A stretch of 64,000 bases of DNA from Chitinophaga pendula (GTDB lineage Bacteria > Bacteroidota > Bacteroidia > Chitinophagales > Chitinophagaceae): positions 1,240,001 through 1,304,000 of the forward strand of contig NZ_CP077769.1 of the NCBI RefSeq assembly GCF_020386615.1, written 5' to 3'. A program made the position numbers and the translations under genes. This document shows, in pieces, positions 37,076 through 44,926 of this stretch. Under the pieces are notes generated by a model, which searched no databases, was not told the origin of the DNA, and saw only the letters and a list, made by a program, of their open reading frames with translations. Each line of letters starts with the position of its first letter. The stretch's first letter is position 1.

Positions 37076-37083
37076 TGAAAATA
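37076..37083 (+). promoter_or_regulatory. Candidate -7 element
   Basis: TAGTTTTG fits TAnnTTTG and ends 7 bp before the start codon at 37091. That is tight for a leader, so either the start codon is later or the mRNA is nearly leaderless. No clear -33 element was placed. Confidence 0.4.
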
Positions 37084-37090
37084 TATTACC

Positions 37091-37744
37091 ATGAAAGCCA
37101 TTCTTTTTTTCCTGTTGTTATGTGGTGTCCGTTGTATGCTGGCTCACGGTCAGCAGAGCGGGCCGGTAAGTCTGGAGGCAGCCGTACAGCAGCTGGACAA
37201 GGCATCAGCCGTTAAGGATTATGAGGTGCTGGCTGGCGTATTCGGGCAGCTTACGCAGGCACATCCTGCGGATTGGCTCCCCTGGTATTATGCGGCCTAT
37301 TGTAATACCCGCATTGCTTATTTGTATAGGGAGACGCCGGAGCGGATTACGTCCTATGCAGAGCGGGCGATGGTGCTGGTGGATAAAGCGAAGGCTTTGT
37401 TGACGGCTGGTACGTCGTCCAGGGCGCTGTCGGAGGTATTATGTATCAGCAGCTGGGCGCAGCGGGCAATGATACTTGTGAGCCCTATTAAGAATGGCCG
37501 CAGGTACAGCGGTTTGTCAGCGGAAGATGCGGCAAAGGCCAAACAGCTGGCGCCGGATAATCCGCGTGCCTGGTATATGGAGGCTTTGGGTAAGTACTAC
37601 ACGCCGGTGCTGTTTGGCGGCGATAAGGACAAGGCCCGGCAGCTGTGCCGGGAAGCGTTGCGGTTATTGGAAGCGTCATCAGGCAACCGGCGAGCCCCTC
37701 ATTGGGGCCGGGCAGATGTGATGCGGTTATTGCAGGCTTCCTGA
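37091..37744 (+). CDS. Exported helical-repeat protein of unknown function
   Basis: A 217-residue protein with a signal peptide (MKAILFFLLLCGVRCMLAHG). The mature part is alpha-helical with TPR-like helix pairs (YYAAYCNTRIAYLYRET; AKAKQLAPDNPRAWYMEAL; DKARQLCREALRLLEASSG). No enzyme motif is seen. It is likely periplasmic, and TPR-like folds usually bind proteins. It lies between the LytTR regulator (same strand) and a convergent NarL-type regulator; operon membership with the former is possible but there is a 124-bp gap with its own promoter-like element. Confidence 0.7.
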   Translation: MKAILFFLLLCGVRCMLAHGQQSGPVSLEAAVQQLDKASAVKDYEVLAGVFGQLTQAHPADWLPWYYAAYCNTRIAYLYRETPERITSYAERAMVLVDKAKALLTAGTSSRALSEVLCISSWAQRAMILVSPIKNGRRYSGLSAEDAAKAKQLAPDNPRAWYMEALGKYYTPVLFGGDKDKARQLCREALRLLEASSGNRRAPHWGRADVMRLLQAS

Positions 37745-37754
37745 GGGATGCCGG

Positions 37755-38423
37755 CTATAACAATTCCTCTTCTTTGATGAGATTGTGTTTGAGGGCAAAG
37801 ACGACTACACCGGCAGTATTGCGAACATTCATTTTTTCCAGTATCCTGGTACGATGGCCTTCTACAGTACGTTTGCTGAGGTATATCATCTGTCCGATCT
37901 GTTGTGCTGTATACTGCAGGCAGATCAGGCGGATGATTTCCTTTTCCCGCTCGGTAAAGGTGATGGGTTCTTTTTCGCGGACGGGGCTGAATTTACTTTT
38001 TACGATCATGGAGGCCAGTTTGGCAGAGGTATGTTTACAGTAGAAGATATTGTCTTCATTCACCTGCATGATGGCATCGATGATCTCCTGTTTGTCTGCG
38101 TTTTTGAGCAGATAACCTTTGGCGCCGGCTTCTAGCATTTCGACGATCAGATCCTCTTCGTCGAACATGGAAAGAGCGATGATCTTCAGATCAGGATGTT
38201 GTTGCAGTAGGTGCCGGGTAGCGGCGATGCCATCCAGTTGAGGCATGCGGATGTCTGTCAGCACGATGTCGGCGTCGACTTCCTGGAGTAGGTTGATGAG
38301 TTCATGTCCGTCGCCGGCCTGTCCTACCAGGGTGATATCTTTTTGTTTGGATAACATCAGTACCAGGCCATCCCTGAAAATTTCGTGATCGTCTGCTATC
38401 ACTAGGCGGATATCCTGATTCAT
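37755..38423 (-). CDS. NarL/LuxR family response regulator
   Basis: A 222-residue regulator. Receiver: VIADDHEIFRDGL, phospho-acceptor in IVLTDIRMPQLDG and Lys in GYLLKNADKQE. The C-terminal LuxR-type helix-turn-helix (about 150-215) has ITFTEREKEIIRLICLQYTA and LSKRTVEGHRTRILEKM, the DNA-recognition helix. It is downstream of the cognate-looking HisKA_3 kinase gene (38605-39345) on the same strand, 181 bp apart. Such pairs respond to an unknown envelope or cytoplasmic signal. The ending KEEELL is common in Bacteroidetes members. Confidence 0.93.
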   Translation of the reverse strand: MNQDIRLVIADDHEIFRDGLVLMLSKQKDITLVGQAGDGHELINLLQEVDADIVLTDIRMPQLDGIAATRHLLQQHPDLKIIALSMFDEEDLIVEMLEAGAKGYLLKNADKQEIIDAIMQVNEDNIFYCKHTSAKLASMIVKSKFSPVREKEPITFTEREKEIIRLICLQYTAQQIGQMIYLSKRTVEGHRTRILEKMNVRNTAGVVVFALKHNLIKEEELL

Positions 38424-38604
38424 TGGTATAAATTAAATAGCGGGTCCTAACATCCTTCTTTGCTTATGTGGTCTCGGAGATAGCCCTGTTCCCTTTCAAA
38501 TTTAGTCGGAAAATTAATGCTGACCGTTGCCGGTCATGGGTCTGTTACGGTTTACTAAAGCCTATACACCAGCTCACTTAGGTGCGTTGCGGCTAATATA
38601 CGAT

Positions 38605-39345
38605 TTATCCTACAGGTATTTTTATAAAATACTGGGTGCCTTGTCCGGGGTGGGAGTGAATAGAAAAGGTGCCATGCATAATATCGGCGCGTATCTCCAG
38701 GCTTTTTATGCCGAGCCCGGTGGTGGTATTTTTGGTCTTTTTTACATCGAATCCGCGGCCATTTTCTTTTGCCAGCAGCAGCAGGGAAGACTGTTCGCGG
38801 GTGAGTACGATCTGTAGTTCCCGGGCCTGGGCGTGTTTGATGGTATTATGTACGATCTCCTGGATGATCCGGAAGATATGAATGGCTTTTTCGGGGGGGA
38901 CGTCCAGCTGAGGAAAGGCCTGGAAATCGATAAGGGGTCCCTGCGTACGGCTGACATTGCGGATGAATTCCCGTACTGCTTCCGGCAGTCCTTTCCGCTC
39001 GAGGGTATTGGGAAGTAGGTTGTAAGATATCTGGCGCAGGCTCTGGATGATCTCGTCGATATACCTGCCTGACTTCTGGATGATCTCCTGGTCGCCGGCG
39101 TCTTCCACTTCTATGCTGTTGATGTTGAGCTTTACGGTGGACAATAGGGGCCCGAGTGCGTCATGGAGATCGGCGGCAATGCGTTTGCGTTCATTTTCCA
39201 GGATGGTAATTTTCGCTGAAATACGGGCTCTTTGCAGTTTGATATAACGCCGGTGATAGAGAATGATAGATACGACGAAAAACACGATAATGATCGCGAT
39301 CAGCAAAGAAATAAAAATGGTAGTGTAGAATATTTTATCGCCCAT
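38605..39345 (-). CDS. Sensor histidine kinase, HisKA_3 (NarX/DegS-like)
   Basis: A 246-residue kinase with one N-terminal transmembrane helix (MGDKIFYTTIFISLLIAIIIV and following) and almost no extracytoplasmic part. The dimerisation/phosphorylation helix has ENERKRIAADLHDALGPLLS with the phospho-accepting His in DLHD. The ATP-binding domain is seen as IIQEIVHNTIKHAQA and TTGLGIKSLEIRADIMHG. With no large sensor, it may read a membrane or cytoplasmic cue or work with the neighbouring membrane protein at 39457. It partners the NarL-type regulator at 37755. Confidence 0.92.
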   Translation of the reverse strand: MGDKIFYTTIFISLLIAIIIVFFVVSIILYHRRYIKLQRARISAKITILENERKRIAADLHDALGPLLSTVKLNINSIEVEDAGDQEIIQKSGRYIDEIIQSLRQISYNLLPNTLERKGLPEAVREFIRNVSRTQGPLIDFQAFPQLDVPPEKAIHIFRIIQEIVHNTIKHAQARELQIVLTREQSSLLLLAKENGRGFDVKKTKNTTTGLGIKSLEIRADIMHGTFSIHSHPGQGTQYFIKIPVG

Positions 39346-39456
39346 GCTTCCGGGGTAAATGATCTGATAGGGAAAGATACGATATTATAGATTGCAGCTT
39401 ACAGGTAGAAGCGATTTTTCCGGTCTGTAAGCTGCAGGGAGATAATGAATGCCTGT

Positions 39457-40119
39457 TTATTTAAAATGTTTATTGAAATAATATTCGTTTTTCAACGGAA
39501 TATGGTACACGGCGATTGCATATACCATATTAATGAATGCGTTCATGAACGCGAATAAATAGATGATCCTGTTGGCAATATCGCTGTTATCCTGTCCTAC
39601 AAAATAGGCCGCCTCATATATGATCTGGTAGATGAAGAAGATGATAAATCCAATACAGATCAGGAAGGTGGCGCTTTTTAGCAGATTACTGCTGTCTTGT
39701 GCAATCATATAGTTGATCTGGTTGATACTGAGTAATATGACGGCGAAAGAATAAAATACGCGAAAGAAAGGGCTGAAGCTCATGATCTGTTGAAGCAGTA
39801 TATTCTCCACCAACCAAACCACTATAAAGGTAGCTCCGAGTACGCCGAATAGCAGCCGTTTTTCCTTGAGCATACTCCACCGGTAGAACAGGTATGCAAT
39901 GAGCAGGCTTTCGACCAGCCCATGCATATTCAGTACCAATGCATTGCTGGTATGCAGGACACGGATAAAGAGAAAGCTGAGACATTCCGTGATAAACGAT
40001 ACCAACAATAGGAGTATGAAAGGCAGAAAGGAGCGGATCACCCTATCATAACGTATTAATGCGATGGATAAGGGGATCAGAACAGTCTGGCTGCTTAAAA
40101 AGTTAAATAAGGCACTCAT
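39457..40119 (-). CDS. Polytopic membrane protein of unknown function
   Basis: A 220-residue inner-membrane protein with about seven hydrophobic helices (for example SFLPFILLLLVSFITECLSF, LLFGVLGATFIVVWLVENIL). Few charged residues lie inside the helices, and the C-terminus is short and polar (NEYYFNKHFK). I recognise no transporter signature. It precedes the HisKA_3 kinase gene on the same strand by 111 bp and could act as a membrane sensing partner of that nearly sensorless kinase (inference). Confidence 0.75.
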   Translation of the reverse strand: MSALFNFLSSQTVLIPLSIALIRYDRVIRSFLPFILLLLVSFITECLSFLFIRVLHTSNALVLNMHGLVESLLIAYLFYRWSMLKEKRLLFGVLGATFIVVWLVENILLQQIMSFSPFFRVFYSFAVILLSINQINYMIAQDSSNLLKSATFLICIGFIIFFIYQIIYEAAYFVGQDNSDIANRIIYLFAFMNAFINMVYAIAVYHIPLKNEYYFNKHFK

Positions 40120-40140
40120 TAGAATATGGATTAAATGTGC

Positions 40141-40761
40141 TTAAAGTGGTCCGCTGAAGGAGCAGGTGCTTGGACAGCGTTGGCCGGATTCTACGGCTTC
40201 TCCTTCTATCTCCCCTCTGGCAGCAGCACCTGCACTATCGGCATCGTTCATGGCTACTGTTTTAATGGTTTTGGGCAGCAGGGTAGTAATGATGTCATTG
40301 CCATTAGCATCTACAGGGACCAGTACAAAACGGATAAGGCCGCTGTTGTCTTTACCATGGTAGATACGGATACCTGCCGCATTGGGCACATTCAGCAGCA
40401 ATGCGATCGCGTCTCTGTTGAACATTTCTGCATTAGCCAGGTTAAAACTACTGGTAAGATAAGCAGTATCCAACAATTTGGAGACAAGTGTTTTGCGTGC
40501 TGTCCGGAAGTTGGCGGTCATGGTGCTTGCCAGGGAGATCGGGATTACATGCAGGCGGGCTTTAGCAGTGTCGAATGCGATAGGTACTGCGCCAATCCTG
40601 GCATTGTCGCCTCCACCGTAGCCCGCTACATAAGGCGAATCAGGTGTGAGGTCCCGCTTGTCTTTGGGCTTGTTCTGACACGATAGCAGCAGGGTTCCAC
40701 AGGCTAACAGTATGCCGGTCGTCGTGGTCAGGAGGGAATGATTGCTTGTTAAGCGTTTCAT
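40141..40761 (-). CDS. Lipoprotein of unknown function
   Basis: A 206-residue probable lipoprotein: MKRLTSNHSLLTTTTGILLA then CGTLLLSCQNKPKDK, with the lipobox Cys near 28. The mature domain (YVAGYGGGDNARIG; ISLASTMTANFRTARK; GIRIYHGKDNSG) has no family known to me. A small Cys-containing end (GQRCPSTCSFSGPL) could form a disulphide. It is followed 21 bp later by the membrane-protein gene, so both may be one transcript. Confidence 0.7.
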   Translation of the reverse strand: MKRLTSNHSLLTTTTGILLACGTLLLSCQNKPKDKRDLTPDSPYVAGYGGGDNARIGAVPIAFDTAKARLHVIPISLASTMTANFRTARKTLVSKLLDTAYLTSSFNLANAEMFNRDAIALLLNVPNAAGIRIYHGKDNSGLIRFVLVPVDANGNDIITTLLPKTIKTVAMNDADSAGAAARGEIEGEAVESGQRCPSTCSFSGPL

Positions 40762-41118
40762 AATCGGGGGTTTAAATGGTTTGTTAATGTAAAATAGCCG
40801 ATGAATAAAAAAGGTAATAAGGTATTGTTGCTTAAAAAGGACAGGTATAAATACCTGAAGTAGGTGAAGGGTGACGGTTAACAGATAGGCAATGCCTGAG
40901 TATGCTGCAGTATTTTTGTTGTTATCAGATGCGCCAAATTAGACAATTTAGCCGGTAGATAAAAGCAGTTTGCGTAAAAGAATTGTTACGGCAGATATAA
41001 GCCTGCAGCCGTTTTTCAGTAGAAAGGCACAGCGTTTTGGTAGCTAGAAGACGGTGAGCTATTGGGAGAGCATACGGAGAGAGTATAGCCGGTAACGATA
41101 GGACAGAAAATAGTAGGC
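40762..41118. other. Intergenic region
   Basis: 357 bp upstream of the lipoprotein gene and downstream of the small Cys-rich peptide gene. It must contain the lipoprotein promoter, but I find no exact TAnnTTTG on the minus strand. No repeat or RNA gene is supported. Confidence 0.35.
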
Positions 41119-41143
41119 CTTCCTGTCTTTTGCGGACAGGAAG
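41119..41143 (-). terminator. Hairpin closing the small peptide gene
   Basis: CTTCCTGTC (41119-41127) pairs with GACAGGAAG (41135-41143), a perfect 9-bp stem with a 7-nt loop, 24 bp after the peptide stop on the minus strand. The downstream sequence CCTACTATTTT is moderately T-rich. It makes the peptide gene a single-gene unit. Confidence 0.65.
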
Positions 41144-41167
41144 ATGTGTTACCTATGTGTGGCGGTG

Positions 41168-41356
41168 TTACAGATTTGTGCATTCAAGCGAGTCGACATT
41201 GCAAACGCAATGCAACTGCTGGCATTTCCTGGTACCTACCGGATTGTCGCAGGTATAGCTTTCGCAGGCAGGAATGCGGTAGTGGCTGCCGCCACCTTTG
41301 ATGGTTTTGAGTGCAGCGCGCTCGAGCGGGTGAACACTGCATAATAGTGCTTTCAT
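41168..41356 (-). CDS. Double-glycine leader, Cys-rich secreted peptide precursor
   Basis: A 62-codon gene. The N-terminal 22 residues end LERAALKTIKGG, which fits the double-glycine leader rule (L at -12, L at -7, I at -4, GG at -2/-1) read by C39-peptidase ABC exporters. The predicted 40-residue core starts GSHYRIPACESY and has six cysteines at 31, 36, 45, 50, 52 and 59 of the precursor, enough for three disulphides or other crosslinks. Similar natural-product precursor families are known in Bacteroidetes. No modification enzyme or C39 transporter gene lies in this window, so maturation would use distant genes. A bacteriocin, signal or modified peptide is possible. A hairpin follows the stop. 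Confidence 0.72.
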   Translation of the reverse strand: MKALLCSVHPLERAALKTIKGGGSHYRIPACESYTCDNPVGTRKCQQLHCVCNVDSLECTNL

Positions 41357-41523
41357 GATGATTGATATTTAGCGGTCAAAAAAAAATGCTCATAGACATA
41401 CGGGGGATCGCTTATACAAGCGGTAACATTACAGGTCAATCAATATTAGTGCTTGTTACTGCTATGTTCAGGCAGTGTGTACGGGAGGTATGAGGAGGAT
41501 ACAGGCTTGGGGATGCAGATAAA

Positions 41524-42984
41524 TTACAGGGCGCCCGCCAATACACGCAGGCCTTTTTCAAATGCTTTTTCGTTGAGGGAAGCGTATCCCAGCCGGATGC
41601 CGGTAGGGCCTTGATATGCCGGGCTGAAATATTTCTCCGGTGAGACGATACTGACGCCGGCCTGCTGTGTGTGGGCGATCAGGTGGCTGGGAGTGATATG
41701 GGGTGGCAGTGGCAGCCAGAGACCCATGCCACCTTCGGGGAGTGCATAGTCTGCGAACCCTGGCAGGAGGGAGCGGATGCTCTCCCCGGCGGCTGTGCGG
41801 CGCTGTCGATATACGTTGACTGCTTTGCGGGTGTGTTTGCGGATCTCGCCGGAGAGCAGCAGGTTGGCAAGTGCTTGCTCCATCACCGGGTCGCCCTGGC
41901 GGTCGATGACACCTCTGTAAGCCAGCACAGACTGCATAAAGGAGGCCGGCCCACTGAGGAAGCCGATCCTGACAGCCGGTGCGACCAGCTTACTGAGTGT
42001 GCCGATATAGATGACATGCCCCGACTGGTCCATGCTGGCCAGTGGTAACATGCTCTGCGCTCCGAAGTGGTATTCATGATCATAGTCATCCTCTATGATC
42101 ATAAAATTATATTGTTCGCTGAGGGCCAGCAGTTGCATGCGGCGGTCCATCTTCATGGTGGCCGTGGTGGGGTATTGATGGTGCGGGGTGACGTACAGTG
42201 CTTTTAATTTCTTCTTCTTACACAAGCGGGCGATGGCTGCTACATCGATACCGCCTTCGTCTACCGGTATGGTTTGCAGGCGGGCGCCGGCCAGCGAAAA
42301 TGCATGCCAGGCCGGTTTATATCCGGGGTGCTCTACTGCTACTTCGTCACCCGGATGAAGCAATACCCGGGCTGCCAGGTAGAGCGCCATCTGGCTGCCT
42401 CGCGTGATACAAATATTATCGGCTGCTACAGCCAGACCACGATCCTGGCTTAGCAGGTGAAGGATGGCCTGTACCAGTTTTTCATCTCCTCTTTCGTCAT
42501 GATATCCCAGTAACTGCCAGCGGGTCTTCTGCTGGAAGATGCGTTTGTACTCCCGGCTTAACGCCAGCAAAGGCGCTAGTTTGACATCGGGAAGGCCGTC
42601 GTCGAAGATGACCTGGAAGCCTTTTTTTTTCGGTTCATTAGGTTTGGGGAATTCAAAATGGTTGAAGCCGACGGCGGTATGGTGATGCCGCACGGGCGGT
42701 TGTATCCTGCTGGCCAGGCTGGGGGGCAGCGTTTCACTGACACAGGTGCTGCTCTTATAACGGGCATTAATCCACCCATGTGCATGTAGCTCTTCGTAAG
42801 CCAGCACGATCGTGTTACGGTTCACAGACAACTGGGTGGCCAGTGCGCGGGTGCTGGGCAGCACATCACCGCGATGCAAACGTCCCCGCCTGATCTCATC
42901 AATGATATGTTCTGCAATCTGCAGATAGATTGCTTTGCCAGTAGTGAAAGTCAACTGTAAACGCGCATCCCAGGAAGATTTCAT
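41524..42984 (-). CDS. MocR-family PLP-dependent transcriptional regulator
   Basis: A 486-residue regulator. I start at 42984 (MKSSWDARLQLTFTTGKAIY), the normal MocR beginning; an in-frame extension to 43167 crosses the divergent promoter and is not conserved. A GntR-type winged helix covers about residues 15-85 (RRGRLHRGDVLPSTRALATQ; LSVNRNTIVLAYEELHAHGW). The aminotransferase-like domain follows, with ITRGSQMALYLAARVL, EDDYDHEYHF and the PLP lysine in YIGTLSKLVAPAVRIGF. MocR proteins sense an amino-compound or pyridoxal phosphate and regulate divergent genes; here the cupin and DHDPS-like genes are the natural targets. Confidence 0.92.
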   Translation of the reverse strand: MKSSWDARLQLTFTTGKAIYLQIAEHIIDEIRRGRLHRGDVLPSTRALATQLSVNRNTIVLAYEELHAHGWINARYKSSTCVSETLPPSLASRIQPPVRHHHTAVGFNHFEFPKPNEPKKKGFQVIFDDGLPDVKLAPLLALSREYKRIFQQKTRWQLLGYHDERGDEKLVQAILHLLSQDRGLAVAADNICITRGSQMALYLAARVLLHPGDEVAVEHPGYKPAWHAFSLAGARLQTIPVDEGGIDVAAIARLCKKKKLKALYVTPHHQYPTTATMKMDRRMQLLALSEQYNFMIIEDDYDHEYHFGAQSMLPLASMDQSGHVIYIGTLSKLVAPAVRIGFLSGPASFMQSVLAYRGVIDRQGDPVMEQALANLLLSGEIRKHTRKAVNVYRQRRTAAGESIRSLLPGFADYALPEGGMGLWLPLPPHITPSHLIAHTQQAGVSIVSPEKYFSPAYQGPTGIRLGYASLNEKAFEKGLRVLAGAL

Positions 42985-43087
42985 ATGTAAGACGATCTGG
43001 CCTGCCACAGGCAGCCGGTAAAAAAAGGTATATAACTGGACTATCAGTAATATAAAAAACTGGCTCATCCAGATGGTCCAAAGATAC

Positions 43088-43108
43088 CACAATTTTGTTG
43101 TGTCAACA
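43088..43108. promoter_or_regulatory. Overlapping inverted repeats in the MocR/cupin promoter
   Basis: CACAA-n5-TTGTG (43088-43102) overlaps TGTTG-TGT-CAACA (43096-43108) in the 155-bp divergent gap. They are candidate MocR binding sequences; the arms are short, so chance cannot be excluded. Confidence 0.4.
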
Positions 43109-43139
43109 CCATCCACTTTCAACATAAAACCAAAATGAT

Positions 43140-43622
43140 ATGGAAAAGACACTTGAAAAAAAAGCAACCGCAGCAGACAATTTCACTTCCGGGGACTTTC
43201 ACAAGACCTACGCTACCTTGAAAACGCATATTCCTGCCAAGCTGGTACATCGCGATGTAGAGCAGGCTGGTGAGCACGATACGTTTTCGAAAGAGCGTAA
43301 GCACCCCGTATTTTTTGTAGACCTGCCCACTAAAAATGTGAGTATGACTATAGGAGGATTGTTGCCATCGCAGCTGACCAACAAGCACCGGCATACTTAC
43401 GAAACGGTATTGTATGTATTGGAAGGTACTGGCTGGACGGAGATAGAGGGGGAGCGTATTACCTGGAAGGCGGGCGATGCGGTGTATATACCCAGCTGGG
43501 CATGGCATCGTCATCAGAACCTGGACGACCAGGCGCCGGCCCGGTATATCGCCTGCGAGAATGCGCCACAGCTGCAGAACCTGGGATTGGCATTGCGGGA
43601 AGAAGAAGGGCGTGACTTCTAA
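43140..43622 (+). CDS. Cupin domain protein
   Basis: A 160-residue protein with a single cupin barrel. The metal-binding motif 1 is seen as NKHRHTYETVLYVLEGTGW (His-x-His and Glu), and motif 2 as AGDAVYIPSWAWHRHQN with a further His. Many such proteins are metal-dependent dioxygenases, isomerases or small-molecule binders; the reaction here is not known. It is divergent from the MocR regulator and 77 bp before the DHDPS-like gene on the same strand, suggesting a small catabolic operon. Confidence 0.87.
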   Translation: MEKTLEKKATAADNFTSGDFHKTYATLKTHIPAKLVHRDVEQAGEHDTFSKERKHPVFFVDLPTKNVSMTIGGLLPSQLTNKHRHTYETVLYVLEGTGWTEIEGERITWKAGDAVYIPSWAWHRHQNLDDQAPARYIACENAPQLQNLGLALREEEGRDF

Positions 43623-43699
43623 GCGGCAGCAGGGATCACCAGGAGTATATATAGGCTGGCGACCGGCCGGCATCGTTATAACGCTATTAAATATTTTTC

Positions 43700-44584
43700 A
43701 TGAACCAAGTACCATTTGAAGGTGTGATCGCTTATCCGATCACACCCTTTGACGAACAGGAAAAAATTGATTTCCCCTTATTCCGGACGCTGGTAGAACG
43801 GCTGGTGGTTACCGGCGCGCAAGGTATTGCACCATTGGGCAGCACTGGTGTATTCTCTTATCTGAATGATGAAGAGAAAGAGCAGGTAGTGGCAGCAACG
43901 ATCTCGCAGGTAGCCGGGCGGGTGCCGGTGCTGGCGGGGGTATCCAACCTGACAACGGAGCGTACCATTCACCATGCGCAGTTCGCCGAACGTGCGGGTG
44001 CGGCGGCGGTGATGATCATACCCGTTTCTTACTGGAAGCTGTCGGATGACGAGATATTCTGCCACTATGAACGGGTGGCATCGGCCATTAACATCCCGAT
44101 CATGGCGTACAACAACCCGGGTACCAGTGGGGTAGATATGTCGCCGGCGCTGTTGAAACGTTTGTTGCAGATACCGAATGTGACGATGATCAAGGAGAGC
44201 TCCGGTGATGTGCAGCGAATGCATTACCTGCGTAAAGAGCTGGGAGAAGAGGTGGCATTCTACAACGGGTCCAACCCGTTGGCGCTGGCGGCCTTTACGG
44301 CTGGCGCCAGGGGCTGGTGTACCGCGGCGTCTAACCTGATCCCGGAGCTGAACCAGGGTTTATACCAGGCGATGCAGCAACGCGATCTGGCAAAAGCGCA
44401 TGACCTGTTCTATAAGCAGTTCCAGTTGTTACAGTTTATCAGTGCTAAAGGGTTACCGCGTACGATCAAGGCAGGTTTGCAGCTACAGGGTATTGCCGCC
44501 GGCAAACTGCGTAGCCCGCTGCAGCCATTGGAAACGGTGGATATGGATTACCTGGGATCTTTGCTGAAGGCTTGTGCTGCCTAA
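43700..44584 (+). CDS. Dihydrodipicolinate synthase family aldolase
   Basis: A 294-residue class I aldolase of the DapA/NanA superfamily. Seen: GVIAYPITPFDEQEKID, substrate-binding APLGSTGVFSYLNDEE (GSTGV in place of the usual GTTGE), YNNPGTSGVDM with the catalytic Tyr and the Schiff-base Lys in VTMIKESSGD (about residue 160). Members cleave or form 2-keto acids from pyruvate plus an aldehyde. The loop change and the neighbouring cupin and MocR genes argue for a catabolic aldolase or dehydratase of a sugar acid or hydroxy-amino acid rather than lysine synthesis (inference). Confidence 0.9.
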   Translation: MNQVPFEGVIAYPITPFDEQEKIDFPLFRTLVERLVVTGAQGIAPLGSTGVFSYLNDEEKEQVVAATISQVAGRVPVLAGVSNLTTERTIHHAQFAERAGAAAVMIIPVSYWKLSDDEIFCHYERVASAINIPIMAYNNPGTSGVDMSPALLKRLLQIPNVTMIKESSGDVQRMHYLRKELGEEVAFYNGSNPLALAAFTAGARGWCTAASNLIPELNQGLYQAMQQRDLAKAHDLFYKQFQLLQFISAKGLPRTIKAGLQLQGIAAGKLRSPLQPLETVDMDYLGSLLKACAA

Positions 44585-44606
44585 AGGCGTTTGCCGGTGT
44601 ATGGAG

Positions 44607-44641
44607 GGAAAGGATCGTTCCGGGATGGGGCGATCTTTTCC
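44607..44641 (+). terminator. Hairpin after the DHDPS-like gene
   Basis: GGAAAGGATCG (44607-44617) pairs with CGATCTTTTCC (44631-44641): an 11-bp stem with one G-T pair and a 13-nt loop, 22 bp past the stop. No T-run follows directly. Confidence 0.65.
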
Positions 44642-44719
44642 TGATGCAGGGATGGTCCATATTGTAATATTTTAGTATGCATGCAAGTGCTTATCGGACA
44701 GTGGGTTGTAAAATGTTTC

Positions 44720-44878
44720 TATAAGCGTTGTATAGCCGTTGTATAAGCAATGTATATCCGTTCTATAGTCGTTCTATATCCATTGTATACTCATTGTATA
44801 AGTGTGTATAGGCTTAGCTTATACAAAGGATATACGAATGTTATAGGAATGATACAGGAATGTTATAGGCAGGATATA
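44720..44878. repeat. Phased inverted TATA array, long copy
   Basis: TATA cores begin at 44720, 44731, 44742, 44753, 44764, 44775, 44786 and 44797 (every 11 bp). They then fall at 44807 (10 bp), 44820 (13 bp), 44831, 44842, 44853 (as TACA), 44864 and 44875 (every 11 bp). Left units read about CGTTGTATA or CATTGTATA; right units read TATACGAATG or TATAGGAATG, the opposite orientation. Each TATA from 44742 outwards mirrors one on the other side about 44810. It lies between the DHDPS-like and sigma-factor genes. The sequence GCATGCAAGT at 44679-44688 precedes it, as it does the copy at 60952. Confidence 0.9.
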
Positions 44879-44926
44879 AGAAAGTGGCGGACAGGAAAAG
44901 TTTATATATTTATACCTCATTACCAA

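Noticed and set aside
44720..44878. CRISPR array interpretation of the TATA repeats
   Set aside because: The repeat period is 11 bp, there are no unique spacers of CRISPR length and no cas genes, and the orientation reverses in the middle.
44750..44926. 59-residue N-terminal extension of the sigma factor
   Set aside because: The frame is open only because the 11-bp repeat happens to lack stops; the residues are not sigma-like and the natural start is the ATG at 44927.
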